This document shows, piece after piece, positions 35,906 to 46,680 of a stretch of 64,000 nucleotides of DNA. The stretch is from Deinococcus sp. KNUC1210. Its GTDB lineage: Bacteria > Deinococcota > Deinococci > Deinococcales > Deinococcaceae. The stretch's first letter is position 1; every line of letters starts with the position of its first letter. The notes beneath the pieces were generated by a model. The model had not been told where the DNA came from, ran no database searches, and was given only the letters and a program-made list of their open reading frames with translations. The stretch lies in the NCBI RefSeq assembly GCF_022344005.1, contig NZ_CP092196.1:434001-498000 (forward strand). Reading direction: 5' to 3'. A program made the position numbers and the translations under genes.

Positions 35906-37941
35906 TGACGCTGACACAAAATCTAGCGGAGGACTTCAAAGCACCGTTTCTCCAGGAGCTCGCACGCTACGGCCACCTCGCTCACGAGCTGCGCCACGCC
36001 AGTACCTCCCCGCTCGCCTTGGCCCGCCGAGCGGGTGTCCCCGAGCGTCACATCACCGGCGCGATGCAGGCCATCCATTTCCCCATCATTACCGATGCCC
36101 AGCCTTCCGAAGATGGCCTGTACATCGGCACCTACGACGGCCAGCTGGTCTACGGGGCCGATGACCCGTTTGATCCGGAGTTCCAGGAACGCATCGGCGG
36201 CTTCGTCACCTTCCGCGCCCAGGTGCCCGCCGAACTGCCCCCACCCCTCCCGGTCGCCACCCTCGAGCCCGCACCGGAAATGCGGACCATCATGGACGCG
36301 CTGTACCTGATGGGCGTGGCCAACATCAAACCCGGCGAACTCACCCAGGCGAACTTCCACAAGATTCTGCTGCAGACCGGCCGCATCACCCCGGAAGACC
36401 TCGCCCGCGCCTACGCCAAATTCGCGGGCGTCATGTACATCGACCCCACCCGCAACCCGCCCAGCCCGGACGTCCGCACGCTGCTCAGCACCCACCTGAT
36501 CACCACCTACCGCATCATCCCCTACAGCCGGGCTGGCAACACCCTCACCGTCCTGCAGGCCGATCCCACCGACACCTTCAGCCTGGTGGCGGTCGAAGAC
36601 GAAGCGCAGGGCCTGGACATCCGCGTGGCCGTCGCGTCCGAACCCGAGATCGAGCGCCTGCTCCTCACGCTCTACCGCCGCGCTGCCCAGGACGAAGAAC
36701 TCATCCGCGAGGCCGCCAGCCGCCCCGAACTGCACGACCCGAAGGATCAGGACGCCGACCCCAACGGCCCGGTCGCCAAACGTATCCGCACCGCCCTGGA
36801 AGAAGCCGTCAGCAACCAGGCCAGCGACATTCACTTCCAGCCGGAACGCGAAGGCATGATGATCCGCGAACGGGTCCACGGCAACCTCATCCCACGCAGC
36901 ACCGTGCCCGCCCTGTACTCCGCCCAGCTGATCAACCAGCTGAAAATGATGTGCGGCATGACCATCGAGTCCCGCCTGCCGCAGGACAAGCGCCTCAATC
37001 TCCAGATGCAGATCGGCAGCGTTTCGCAGCTCGTGCGCCTGCGGGTCAGCAGCCTGCCGTCGCATCACGGCGACAGCGTCGTCATGCGGCTCCTCCCTGA
37101 CGTCGACACCCTCCCCACGCTCGACGGCACCGGCTTCTCCCCACAACCTCGCGCTGGTCCGACAGGCCATCGAGGGTGCCAACGGCATGATCCTGGTCAC
37201 CGGCCCTACCGGCAGCGGCAAGACCACCCTGATGCACACCACCCTGCGCGAACTCAATGACCACCGCATCAAGATCATGGCCATCGAGGATCCCATCGAG
37301 TACGAGCAGCCGCTGATCGTCCAGACCGAAATCCGCCGCAGTGACGACCCCGAGAACAATCTCTCGTTCGCCCGGGCCCTGCGCAGCATCCTCCGGCAAG
37401 ACCCGGATGTCATCTTCGTCGGCGAGATCCGCGACGAAGAAACGGCGACCATCGCCGTGCAGGCCGCGCAGACCGGCCACCTGCTGCTCAGCACGCTGCA
37501 CACCAACAGCGCCATCGGCACCATCAGCCGCCTGATGGATCTGGGCGTTCCCCCTACCTGATCTCCGGGAGCCTGCAGTTGGTGATCGCCCAGCGCCTGG
37601 TCGGCCGTCCCTGCCCAGAGTGCAGTGAAGAGCGGCCGATGCCAGACGCGTACGCCCCGACCAAGGGCGCAACCATGCTGCAAGGCACCGGCCTCCTCGA
37701 CGGTGCACCCTGCCCCACCTGCTACGGCACCGGGGACTACAAACGCCTCCCCGTGCATGAAGTGCTCGCCATCACCCCAGACATCCGCAAGGCCATCCTG
37801 GCGGGCGATCTCGCCGCCGTGGAGCTGTACGCCAAGGAAAGTGGCTTCCGCACCGTGCTGGAGGACGGCCTGGACAAGGTCGCGGCTCACCAGCTCAACC
37901 TCAACCGTGTGCTCGAACTCAAAACCGGAGAAGCCCTATGA
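35905..37941 (+). pseudogene. pilB: PilB-type pilus extension ATPase, two frameshifts
   Basis: Reconstructed length about 678 residues. PilB hexamers power pilin polymerisation at the inner membrane. The N-terminal region has an MshEN-like part (RRAGVPERHITGAMQ; THLITTYRIIPYSRAGNTL), which in relatives binds cyclic-di-GMP. The ATPase core has HFQPEREGMMIRERVHG, Walker [10 protein letters not shown] near residue 433, the Asp box [10 protein letters not shown] and the His box STLHTN. C-terminal CPEC and CPTC fit the tetracysteine zinc motif. The frame breaks near 37137-37147 (one C too many or CA lost, within [12 protein letters not shown]) and at the five C of 37550-37554 (six needed, giving GVPPYLISGS). 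First gene of the operon; pilT overlaps by ATGA. Confidence 0.85.
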
Positions 37942-39143
37942 CCCAGCTGCCCTCTGTGCCTGTCCTCACCCGCCAGCCCACCCCTCAACCCGTCGGCCCC
38001 GACAACATCGCCCAGGTCCTCGACGACCTCACCGCCCTGGGCAGCAGCGACATCCAGTTCAAGACCGGCCAGCCGCCGCTCATCAACCTCAATGGCGCGT
38101 GGCAGCCCCAGTTGCAGTACGCCCTGCTGACCGGCCAGACCGTCGAGCAGATTCACCAGAAAATCTGCAAGGACAGCCGCTATCTCAAGATCAGCGACCA
38201 GCAGACCTGGGATGCCGACTACCGCACCAGCACCGCCATTTCCAACTTCCGCGTGTCCGGCGGCAAGGAACTCGGCCGCCCGTACCTGGTGCTGCGCCCC
38301 CTCCCCCGCGAAATCCCCAGCTTCGACAAGCTCCGACTGCTGGATGACGAAATCGGTGTGCCCAAAAGCAAGGATGGCAGTAGCAAGGCGCACCTGACCG
38401 ACGGCTTCCAGTACGTTCTACGGCAGAAGCGCGGCCTGATCCTGGTCACCGGCCCCACCGGCAGCGGCAAGTCCACCACCCTGGCGTCGTTCGTGAATTA
38501 CTTGAATCAGCACCGCCCGTACAACATCATCACCATCGAAGATCCGGTCGAGTTCGTCTTCCGCAGCCACCAGAGCCACATCCTCCAGCGGGAAGTCGGC
38601 GTGGATACCGACAGCTTCAGCACCGCCCTGCGCGCCTCCCTGCGGCAGAAGCCCGACGTGATTCTGGTGGGTGAGATGCGCGACGCCGAGACCATCAACG
38701 CCGCCTTCCGCGCCGCCGCGACGGGACATCTGGTGATGAGCACGCTGCACAACAACGAAGCCGCGCAAACCATTGAGCGAATCATCAACGAATTCCCCGC
38801 CGATCAGCAGCTGCGCGTGCGACACCAACTCAGCGAGGTGCTGGTCGGCATCTTCGCGCAGCAACTCGTGCCCACCCTCACCGGCGGACGGCAGATGATC
38901 CTCGAATCGATGGTGCTGACCAACAGCATGCGCAACGTCTTGCGCCCCAACGCCGACAAGAAAGGCGGCGACGGCTATCTACAGGCGCTGCGCGACAAGC
39001 TGACTGAAAACAATCCGCATGGCAGCCGCAGCATGGACAACGAGTTGCGCCGAGCGGTGGACGCGGGCCTCATCGCCGACGAGGTCGCGCAGGAGTACGC
39101 CATCAGTCCCGAACGCTGGAATGAGCACGAGGGCCGCGCATGA
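37938..39143 (+). CDS. pilT: PilT-type pilus retraction ATPase
   Basis: A 401-residue hexameric ATPase that depolymerises pili. Walker A GPTGSGKSTT is near residue 171, the Asp box is VGEMRDAETI, and the His box STLHNNEAAQTIERIINEFP includes the PilT-type sequence. The C-terminal region carries QQLVPTLTGGRQMILE, usual for PilT. Start and stop overlap the neighbours by ATGA, so it is co-translated with pilB and the next gene. This is the only ATPase of the locus that is read without a frameshift. Confidence 0.92.
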   Translation: MTQLPSVPVLTRQPTPQPVGPDNIAQVLDDLTALGSSDIQFKTGQPPLINLNGAWQPQLQYALLTGQTVEQIHQKICKDSRYLKISDQQTWDADYRTSTAISNFRVSGGKELGRPYLVLRPLPREIPSFDKLRLLDDEIGVPKSKDGSSKAHLTDGFQYVLRQKRGLILVTGPTGSGKSTTLASFVNYLNQHRPYNIITIEDPVEFVFRSHQSHILQREVGVDTDSFSTALRASLRQKPDVILVGEMRDAETINAAFRAAATGHLVMSTLHNNEAAQTIERIINEFPADQQLRVRHQLSEVLVGIFAQQLVPTLTGGRQMILESMVLTNSMRNVLRPNADKKGGDGYLQALRDKLTENNPHGSRSMDNELRRAVDAGLIADEVAQEYAISPERWNEHEGRA

Positions 39144-40533
39144 CCTTCAAGCTGCCTCCCCGCAAGCCCCGCACGGAAAATCCCAAGACGACGCGACCGC
39201 CTCGTCCCTCGAAGCTCACCGAACCGCGCCACCGCGCCACCCTCAACGTCCTGTATCTCGATCCAGAAGGGCAGATCACCTTGATTGCCGGAGACCGCAG
39301 CGCGAGCGGGCCGCTCGCGTCCCTGCGCCAGCTCACCCTGCAGCTCGGCGCGAAAGGCCCCACCGTGCTGGTGCTGCCCGCCGAGCTGCGCGACGTCAAA
39401 CCACCCCCCGGCTTGCCCGCGCCCGAAGTGCCCGGCTATTTCGACAGCCTGGCCAAAGGCCTCGCCCTGCTGCCCGACGGGGCCGCCCCCACCCTGATGG
39501 CCGTACCGGACGCCGCCCTGCTGCAGCAGGCCCGCGCGGCAGTCCGTGTCACCCGCCTGAGCCTCACCTCGCTGATGCCGTTCGCCACCGCTGTCCTCCG
39601 GGCCGCCCACGTCACCAGCACCACCGTCATTCTGCAGGTCACCACCGATACCTACGACACCACCGTGCTGAGTGGGGTTGGCGTTACCTCCCGCCGACAG
39701 CTGCGCCAGGGACAAGGCGAGTCGTCCAGCACTCCCAGCACAGGCCGCACCATCACGCTGGCCGGACAGATTGACGTGGCGGTACGGAATCTCAGCAGCA
39801 AAGGGGATCTCCCTGTCCTGCTGCTGATCGGCGCACCGCTCGACGACACCCTCTCGGTGCCGTCCGACACCCGCGCCCTCAGTCTGGTCGAGGCGCTGCT
39901 GGGGGCTCGCCAACCCGCCCCTGCTGCCCTCCCAGCCGAAGAACCGCTCCACCGCGCCTGGCTGGCCGCGACCTTTGAGCGCTCCCTGCTCCAAACCCGC
40001 GCGTTGGATGCCAAAGTCTTCACCGCCTTGGGCCTTGCGGCCGCCCTCAATCTCGGCCTATTTCTCTTCACCCAGCAGGTACAGGCCCAGAATGCACAGT
40101 TGACCGAACAGAAACAGCAGCTCCAGACGCAAGCCGATCAGGTACAGGCCCTCCGAGCCGTGAACGCCCAGCTGGCCGCTCGCAACGCTCAGGCCACCAC
40201 ACTCACCCAGGCCAAAGGGCCGCTTGCCCAGGATCTCCCCAGCTCGCTGAGCGCATCACGCAGCTGCACGGCACGCTGCAAAGCCTCGGCGGTCCCAACC
40301 CCGTCGCCCCCGGCGATCTGGCCGCCTTCGGCACGCCCGTCACCCGCAGCTACGATCTGCTCGCCCATACCCAGAGTCCCGAAGCCCTCACCCAAGGCTT
40401 CCAGCGCGACGGGCTCGCCGCCGATGTCCACAGTGTCGACTGCGGCAGCACCGCCAGCCGCCCCCACGCCCAGAGCTGCACCGTGCAGTTGCGGGCCGCC
40501 CCCACCGATACCCCCACGGCGGTGCTCCCATGA
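39140..40533 (+). pseudogene. PilM/PilN-like inner-membrane assembly protein, frameshifted
   Basis: Reconstructed length 464 residues. The first 290 residues are an actin-fold-like soluble part with an LTSLMPFATAVLRAAHV type core, followed by one membrane segment (FTALGLAAALNLGLFLFTQQ) and a coiled coil (LTEQKQQLQTQADQVQALRA). This order equals a fusion of PilM and PilN, which normally are separate partners of PilO. The frame breaks at the four C of 40237-40240; with five, PQLAERITQLHGTLQSL continues to a stop that overlaps pilO by ATGA, confirming the repair. Assignment is by position and architecture. Confidence 0.65.
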
Positions 40534-41261
40534 ACCTCAAACCCTTCTACCCCATGCTCGGCGTGCTCCTGCTCGGTGGACTCCTCGCCTATAAAGTCAC
40601 CGCGCCGCCCCTGCAGGACGCCCTCACCACCCGCAGCACCCTCCAAGACGATATCGCCACGCTTGAAGGGGCGGTGCAGACCCTCCCCGCTGAAACCGTG
40701 CGCCACGAGCACCTCCAGCAGGACTACGCCGCACTCAAGGCCCGCTTGCCCGATACCGAACATCTCCCCGATGTTCTGCGCACCCTGTCCGACACCGCCC
40801 GCGCCCTGAATGTCCGCGCTGACAAGATTGACCGCAGTGTCCGGCCCAGCAGCATCCCTGGTGTCACCGCCGTCGATCTGGATGTCAGTCTCGTGGGCAC
40901 CTACGCCCGCACGCAGGCATACATCCAGACCCTAGCCAGGCTGCCCCGTGCGTACACCACCCGCAGCGTCACCTTCTCTGCTGGCGACCATGGGTTGGTC
41001 ACCGGCTCGCTCAAGCTCACCACCTATACGCGCGACAACACCACGCCCGCAGCGACGCCTGCTACGGGCACCACGCTCCCGAGCACCGGCACGGTGCCCC
41101 TCTCGCCCTCCCCGAGCAGCGCGAGTCCCTCAGGACCCATCTCCACCACCCCAAGCGGTTCTCTGCCCACATCGGCAACCCCGCTGGCGGGCGCGCCTGC
41201 CCGCACGTCCCCGACCTCACCAGAGGTCAACTTCTCGACCCGCCCTGGAGGCGCTCAGTGA
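40530..41261 (+). CDS. pilO: PilO-like inner-membrane alignment protein
   Basis: A 243-residue protein with one membrane segment at residues 8-24 (PMLGVLLLGGLLAYKV), a short coiled coil and the ferredoxin-like PilO core (VDLDVSLVGTYARTQAYIQT). The last 70 residues are Ser/Thr/Pro-rich and probably disordered in the periplasm. PilO pairs with PilN to link the inner-membrane platform to the secretin. ATGA overlaps on both sides. Confidence 0.8.
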   Translation: MNLKPFYPMLGVLLLGGLLAYKVTAPPLQDALTTRSTLQDDIATLEGAVQTLPAETVRHEHLQQDYAALKARLPDTEHLPDVLRTLSDTARALNVRADKIDRSVRPSSIPGVTAVDLDVSLVGTYARTQAYIQTLARLPRAYTTRSVTFSAGDHGLVTGSLKLTTYTRDNTTPAATPATGTTLPSTGTVPLSPSPSSASPSGPISTTPSGSLPTSATPLAGAPARTSPTSPEVNFSTRPGGAQ

Positions 41262-43128
41262 CTGACACTCCGAACCCCGTTCCTGCTGGCCCGAAGCCCA
41301 CGCCCGCCCCCATTCGGCTGAGCCAGCCTGCCGCAGCGGTCACGCCGCAGGACACACCCAAGCCTACGGCACCGCTTGTGACGCCTGCGACCCTCCCCAA
41401 GCCCAGGTCCACACCCGTGCTCAACAGCACCCCTGCTCAGGCCACAGGCCCGGCGTCGCCGAGCGGGTCGCCTCTGGACACCCCCACGTCGGCACCCGTT
41501 CACCCTGTCCCGATCACCGCCAAACCCGTTGTCTCGACGCCCCCAGCACCTCCCGTGATGCCTGCCCCCCAACCGTCATCGTGTTTCCACGTCCGGAAGC
41601 GCCGCCCGCCCCCGTGTTGCCTGCCCCAGAAGCGACGCCCACACCGATGGATGCGACGTCCATAGAACTCCCGCCGCCCGACGTGCAGCTTGATCCTGCA
41701 CCGCAGACACCCGAGAAGAGCAGTCCGTTCGCCCGCTTCAAGCAGGCCCGCCTCACCAAGCCCACAGCCACGGTGTGGGTCCAGAAAGACACCCCGCCGC
41801 CGCAGGCGGCCCCTTCCCAGAGGCCCCTTCGGACCAAGCTGCGTCCGGTTGGCCGCACCACCGCTCCGCTCACCCCGGCGGCACGGACACGGCGAAATCT
41901 GCTGATCATGGGCGTGACCGCTGCGCTGCTCATCGTGGGTGTGGTCGGCACCATGGCTCGGATGTCACCCGCACCCGACGCGGCCGCGTTCGATGCTGCG
42001 CCGCTCACGGCCGCCACACCCACCATTCAGCCCATCACGCCCAGCACCCCGGCCTCCAGCGTGCCGGACCATACGCCGCCCACCCTCCCCTTGACACCCC
42101 CCAGCACGACCACAGGCCAGGCAATGGGCACGGCCGCTCGAGCGATCCCCACCATCCCAAGTGGCGCCAAGTCGGCGCTCCCTACAGCCACTCGCCCAGC
42201 CAAACCGAGTCCCGCTGTGGACAGCAGCAAAGGCGTGACATCCGCCCTGGTGCAGCCCAACCCAGCCGTCTCCGCCGCCTTCGCCTCCGACACCAACAAT
42301 GGTGCCGGAACGACCACCAATCCGTCCTCCAGCCACACGGGCGGCGATGTCGCCCCACTGCCCGTTGCTCGGCCCACCCGCGTCCTGACCACCCCCGCGG
42401 CGGACCTCGCCCCACTCCCTGCGGCACCCCCAACCCGTGCCCAGGCGTATCCCGTGCCCGTCGCTCCCACCGCCGCCGCGCCCATCATGCTGCCGAACGC
42501 CCCCCTCCCGGTGCCAACACGCATCTCCCCGCCTGTCCCGGTCATGCCCCGCCCAACCGCCCCGCTTCCTGTTCCTCTGGTGCCCTCGACGCCGGCGCCC
42601 CTGGCCCGCGCAACCTCCCCCAGCATCACCGCGCTGACCCGCGCCTACGTCCCACCCGCCACCGCCCTGCCCAGTGCCGCCGCTTTGCCGGTCGTGCCCG
42701 CAGCGGCAGTTCCACTCCCCACCGCCTCGCGTGCGCTGCCGGCATCCCCGCCGATCTCGCTCCCCGTCACCGCCGCAACCGCCACCAGCACCCCACAGGT
42801 CCTCGTCCCGGACTCGCCAGCGAACACCGCCAGCCCAGCCACACCACCCCCTGCAAGCGTGAGCATCGTGCCGACGGGCAGCGGGCGTGGAGCGCCCGCC
42901 ACTGTCACACCCGCCGCGACGCCCGCCGCAAACGTGCGCTACCTCGGCTACAGCGAAACCGACAGCGAGCGCATCGCCATCCTGCACGTCGATGACCACG
43001 ACGAAACCGTCAGCGCAGGGCAGGACATTCCCGGCACGAACATCCGTGTCGAGAGCGTCACCTTGAATGCAGTGACACTGAAAATTGATGGACACATCCA
43101 GAAGGTTCCAATTGAGGTCGCGCCATGA
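41258..43128 (+). pseudogene. PilP/GspC-like linker protein, frameshifted in a C run
   Basis: Reconstructed length 623 residues from GTG 41258. A Pro/Thr-rich N-terminal region leads to a membrane segment (RRNLLIMGVTAALLIVGVVG), a very long Pro/Ala/Thr-rich spacer (about residues 240-540) and a C-terminal HR-type domain (VRYLGYSETDSERIAILHVD, then HIQKVPIEVAP) that looks like PilP or GspC, which bind the secretin. Six C at 41565-41570 break the frame; seven give PPTVIVFPRPEAP. The spacer is unusually long and may span a thick cell envelope. An internal promoter box sits at 43056. Confidence 0.68.
43056..43086 (+). promoter_or_regulatory. Internal CGTCACCTTGAA box (copy 10) before pilQ
   Basis: Box at 43056-43067 with one mismatch, inside the pilP-like coding region; -10-like GACACT fits the consensus. 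Predicted +1 at 43086 is 39 bases before the pilQ ATG. Confidence 0.45.
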
Positions 43129-45464
43129 ATAAGTTGCTCGCGCTTACCGCTGTGCTGCTGCTCGCTGCGCCGAGCGTCGCGCAGACCCCCACCCCCACCC
43201 CTGTTCTGAGTGTCACACTGCCCAGCAACCCCAAGCTGGACAAGCCGCTCACCGTGATGCTGCCTGCAGGTGCGCCGCTGAGCTCAGTGCTGGCCGCCAT
43301 CACCCGCGCCAGTGGTCTCACCCTGCTCGCCCGCGATGTGCCTGTGCTGCCCGTCACGCTGAATTTCAAGGGACTCACCGCACGGGCGGCTCTCAACCAG
43401 GTGCTGTCGCTGTATCAGGATCAGATCAAAGCACTCCTGGTCGGGAATACCCTGATCGTCGCCCCCGGCCCGCTGATCGACCGCCTGGCGGTCACACCCG
43501 GCAGCCAGCGCCGCGTGCTGGAGGTGCCGGTCAGTGATGACGATGCCAAACGCCTGAGCAGCCTGACCGGCGCGCTGGTCACGCCGGTCAACAACACCAC
43601 CATCGTCACCGGCACGACCCAGCAGCTCCAGGATGTCACTGCGTTGCTGATGGCTGGCCCCAAACCCGCGCCCACCGCCACGCCCATCTTCCGAGCGGAT
43701 GTCGCGCTGGGGCTGGTCGATCCGGACGTGGCGCAGAAAACCCTGAACGGGCTCTTCGGCATGAGCGTCACCACCGCGTATGGCCGGGCCTACATCCAGG
43801 CCAACAGCCAGACGCTGCTGGATCAGGCAATCAGTACCCTCAAGCAGCTCGGGCAGGATGCCCAGAGTGCTCATGAACAAGCCGATCAGGCCGCCGCTGC
43901 GGAACAGCAGGCACAAGCGGCGCAGGCCGCCCGTGAAGCTGCTGTGGCCGCAGCGAAGACCCCTGCGCCTGCTGTTTCAGCACCGATTCCCGCGCCTGCA
44001 CCCTTGCTGCACCGCACCCTCACTACCACGCTCTCCAGCGACCTGATCACCCGACTCGCCAGCGTCAACGGCACTATCAAACTCACGCCACTCGATGCTG
44101 GAACCTACGACGCTCAGGCCACCCAGGACGACCTCACGAGCTTCACCCAGGCGATTCAGGGCGCGGAAGTCCGCGAGGCCACCCGCGTGGTCGTCACGTA
44201 CCCCCGCGTGCCAGCCAGCGCCATCGACGGACTGAAGGACAGCGTCACCACCATCAGTGCACGCAGTGTTCCAGGCGGCCTGGAAGTGCGCGGCACACCT
44301 CAGGAGCAAGTGCGTGCCAGCATGTACCTCGCGGGGGTCGTCCGCAACCTCCCGCCAGAAGTTGTCCCCCCGACCCCTGCACTACCCGTGGAACCGATCA
44401 CCGTGCGCGTCCCGTTGGCCTATGCCCTGCCCAGTACCGTCGCAGCAGAACTCACCTCGCTGTACGGCCCCAGCAGCGCCAGCGCCGCCCCGTCCACGCC
44501 CACACCTGCCGCCAGTGTACCTGCGGCCACGAGCACCGACGCCAGTACCACCGGCGCCCCGATCATCAACATCACCACCGCTCCTACCACCCCTAGCACG
44601 GGCAACGCCACTCCCCCAGCCGCCTCGGACGTGCGGATCGTGGCCGACGAGCGCAGCCGTTCCATCGTGCTGTCCGGCCCACCCGCGACCATCGCCCGCA
44701 TGCAGCGCACCATCGCCGACCTCGACACTCGCCTCTCCGACGTCCGCATGGCCCTGCGGGTCGAGCAGATCAGCGGCAGTACCGGACAGGACCTGGGCGT
44801 GGACTGGAGTGTCGGTCTGGGCGGCTTCAGCGTCGCGCAGTCCTCCGGGACACTCAGCGCTGGGTACAAGCCAGGTGTCGGTCCGCTGAGTTTCTCAGCG
44901 AGCCTTGACGCCGCTCGCAGTGAAGGCCGCAGCAACACCCTGCTCGACACCACCTTCGCTGCGCAGGATGGCCGCCCAGCGAACTTCAAGAACGGTGGCC
45001 AGCTACTGCTGCCCGACACCACGACGACCAGCGGCGGCACGACCAGCACCAGCCGTACCAGTTACGACTACGGCCTGGATGTCACCCTCACCCCGCGCCT
45101 CGCGCCCGACGGCCGCATCGAACTCACCGTACAGCTCCAGCTGGGCGAGCAGCCGGTCTCCGGAATCGCCAACAGCGTGGTGATCGCCAAACGCAGCATG
45201 ACCACCATCGTCACCGTCACCCCCGGCGAGCCCCTGATTCTCGGCGGCGTGCTCAGCCAGGATGCCTCGCAGACCAGCAAAGGTGTCCCACTCCTCAGCC
45301 AGATTCCCGTCATCGGCAGTCTGTTCGGCAAGAGCAACAACAGCGCGTCGAGCAGCGTGCTCCTCATCACCCTGCAGGCAGCCGACCGTACCGATGACCG
45401 TGCCCCGACGCCCCCTCAACTCGGCGACGGCACCGTGACCCGCGTGAATATCCCCGGTAAATAA
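43125..45464 (+). CDS. pilQ: PilQ-family outer-membrane secretin
   Basis: A 779-residue secretin that forms the gated outer-membrane channel for the pilus. Signal peptide at residues 1-20 (LLALTAVLLLAAPSVAQ). N-terminal N-domains follow (LARDVPVLPVTLNFKGLTAR is an STN-type domain), then Ala-rich coiled linkers, an N1-type domain (DVRIVADERSRSIVLSGPPA) and the secretin core (VDVTL-type DVTLTPRLAPDGRIELTVQL, then PGEPLILGGVLSQ and VPLLSQIPVIGSLF). ATG overlaps the previous stop by ATGA. The frame is intact. Confidence 0.92.
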   Translation: MNKLLALTAVLLLAAPSVAQTPTPTPVLSVTLPSNPKLDKPLTVMLPAGAPLSSVLAAITRASGLTLLARDVPVLPVTLNFKGLTARAALNQVLSLYQDQIKALLVGNTLIVAPGPLIDRLAVTPGSQRRVLEVPVSDDDAKRLSSLTGALVTPVNNTTIVTGTTQQLQDVTALLMAGPKPAPTATPIFRADVALGLVDPDVAQKTLNGLFGMSVTTAYGRAYIQANSQTLLDQAISTLKQLGQDAQSAHEQADQAAAAEQQAQAAQAAREAAVAAAKTPAPAVSAPIPAPAPLLHRTLTTTLSSDLITRLASVNGTIKLTPLDAGTYDAQATQDDLTSFTQAIQGAEVREATRVVVTYPRVPASAIDGLKDSVTTISARSVPGGLEVRGTPQEQVRASMYLAGVVRNLPPEVVPPTPALPVEPITVRVPLAYALPSTVAAELTSLYGPSSASAAPSTPTPAASVPAATSTDASTTGAPIINITTAPTTPSTGNATPPAASDVRIVADERSRSIVLSGPPATIARMQRTIADLDTRLSDVRMALRVEQISGSTGQDLGVDWSVGLGGFSVAQSSGTLSAGYKPGVGPLSFSASLDAARSEGRSNTLLDTTFAAQDGRPANFKNGGQLLLPDTTTTSGGTTSTSRTSYDYGLDVTLTPRLAPDGRIELTVQLQLGEQPVSGIANSVVIAKRSMTTIVTVTPGEPLILGGVLSQDASQTSKGVPLLSQIPVIGSLFGKSNNSASSSVLLITLQAADRTDDRAPTPPQLGDGTVTRVNIPGK

Positions 45465-45519
45465 TCCCCTGTTCGCTGCTGCCGTCCCTTCTCGCCCTCT
45501 CCTCCCCCTGAGGTTTTCT

Positions 45520-46601
45520 ATGAAGCACTTCTTCCGCTCGATGATCGCTGTGCTCGCCACCACCGTGCTCCCCACCGCGGCCCACGCGCAGTCCACCCTC
45601 ACCCCGCTCGCGCAGGCCACCACGCAGGTGCAGTCGGTCAGCGCCATCGTCACGGCCCCCGGCGCACAGCCGATGGTCATGCCACTGAACGTCTACACCC
45701 TGCCCTACGGCACTGTCACCATCGCCGAGGGCGTGTACTTCATTCCTAACTACGAAAACACCGGGATCTCCATCTACATCCAGAGTCCCAAGGCCTTGCA
45801 CGTCGCGACACTCGAAGAGATGGTGCGCTACCAGGCGGAGTGGCAGCGTCTCACGCAGGCCGTGACGCAAGCACCTGCGCCCGCACCGAGTGCCCCGGTC
45901 GCGGTGAGCCTGCCGAAACCCGTCGCGCCTGCACCTGTGCCGGCAGCACGCGCGACACCGATGCCGGTCACCGCACCCATCACCACCGTTGCGACCGTTC
46001 CGGCTCCGGTTGCTCCACAGATGGCCGCGCCTGTCGTGCAGGCCGCCCCCGCTGCGCCTGCTCCGATGCCCTCAGCCAGCCAGGTCTTCGCCACGCCCGC
46101 CCCGCTCCCAGCCGCCGCGCAGGTCTTTGCACCTCCTGCCGCGCCCACAGCGCCCGCACCGGTGGCCGCCCTGCCCACGCCCGCCCAGGTCTTCACCCCC
46201 GCGGCTGCACCTGTCGCCGCTGCCCCCTCACGGCCACACCAGCGCCCCTGCCCACCGCCTGGGCTCCAGAAGTCACCCTGGTCCCCAACTACCTGCGCCT
46301 GAGCTTCCGGGGACGTGGCACCACCGTCAGCTACAGCATCAGCAACGTCAGCGACATCTCCAGCGTCCAGATCGATCCCGCATCCCTCCGCGCCTACCAG
46401 AACGGCCAGCAGATCGCCGCGCAACTCACCGCCCGCGACAGCAGCGCTGGGACCGCCACTGGCACCTTGATGCCCAAGAGCATGCTCGTCGGGACCGTGA
46501 AAGTGCAGACCCGTGCGACCGACCCGGTCACGTTGACGTGGCAGGCCAAGGACGCCAGCGGCCGCAGCTACCCCATCAGCTACGCCTGGCTCCCGCAGTA
46601 A
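45520..46601 (+). pseudogene. Secreted Pro/Ala-rich protein in the pil operon, frameshifted
   Basis: Reconstructed length 360 residues: signal peptide (MIAVLATTVLPTAAHAQ), a short folded part (YGTVTIAEGVYFIPNYENTG), a Pro/Ala-rich spacer and a C-terminal beta domain (NYLRLSFRGRGTTVSYSISN, ending SYAWLPQ). The frame breaks at five C of 46223-46227; six restore it. It lies between pilQ and pilC, so it is probably a periplasmic pilus factor, perhaps a secretin partner; family unknown. Confidence 0.6.
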
Positions 46602-46680
46602 GGCACACCACCCGTTCCTCGCTGTGCACGTCGGCGCTCCTGCTCATCGGAGCGCCGCCTTCTCTCCCACCGGAGGCCAC

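Noticed and set aside
35923..37890. 655-codon open frame on the minus strand opposite pilB
   Set aside because: It is a GC-rich shadow of the pilB frame with no recognisable domain or ribosome site.
39276..39300. Box-like ATCACCTTGATTG in the pilM/N-like gene
   Set aside because: The -10-like positions do not fit and no start codon is at the right distance; it encodes a normal beta strand.
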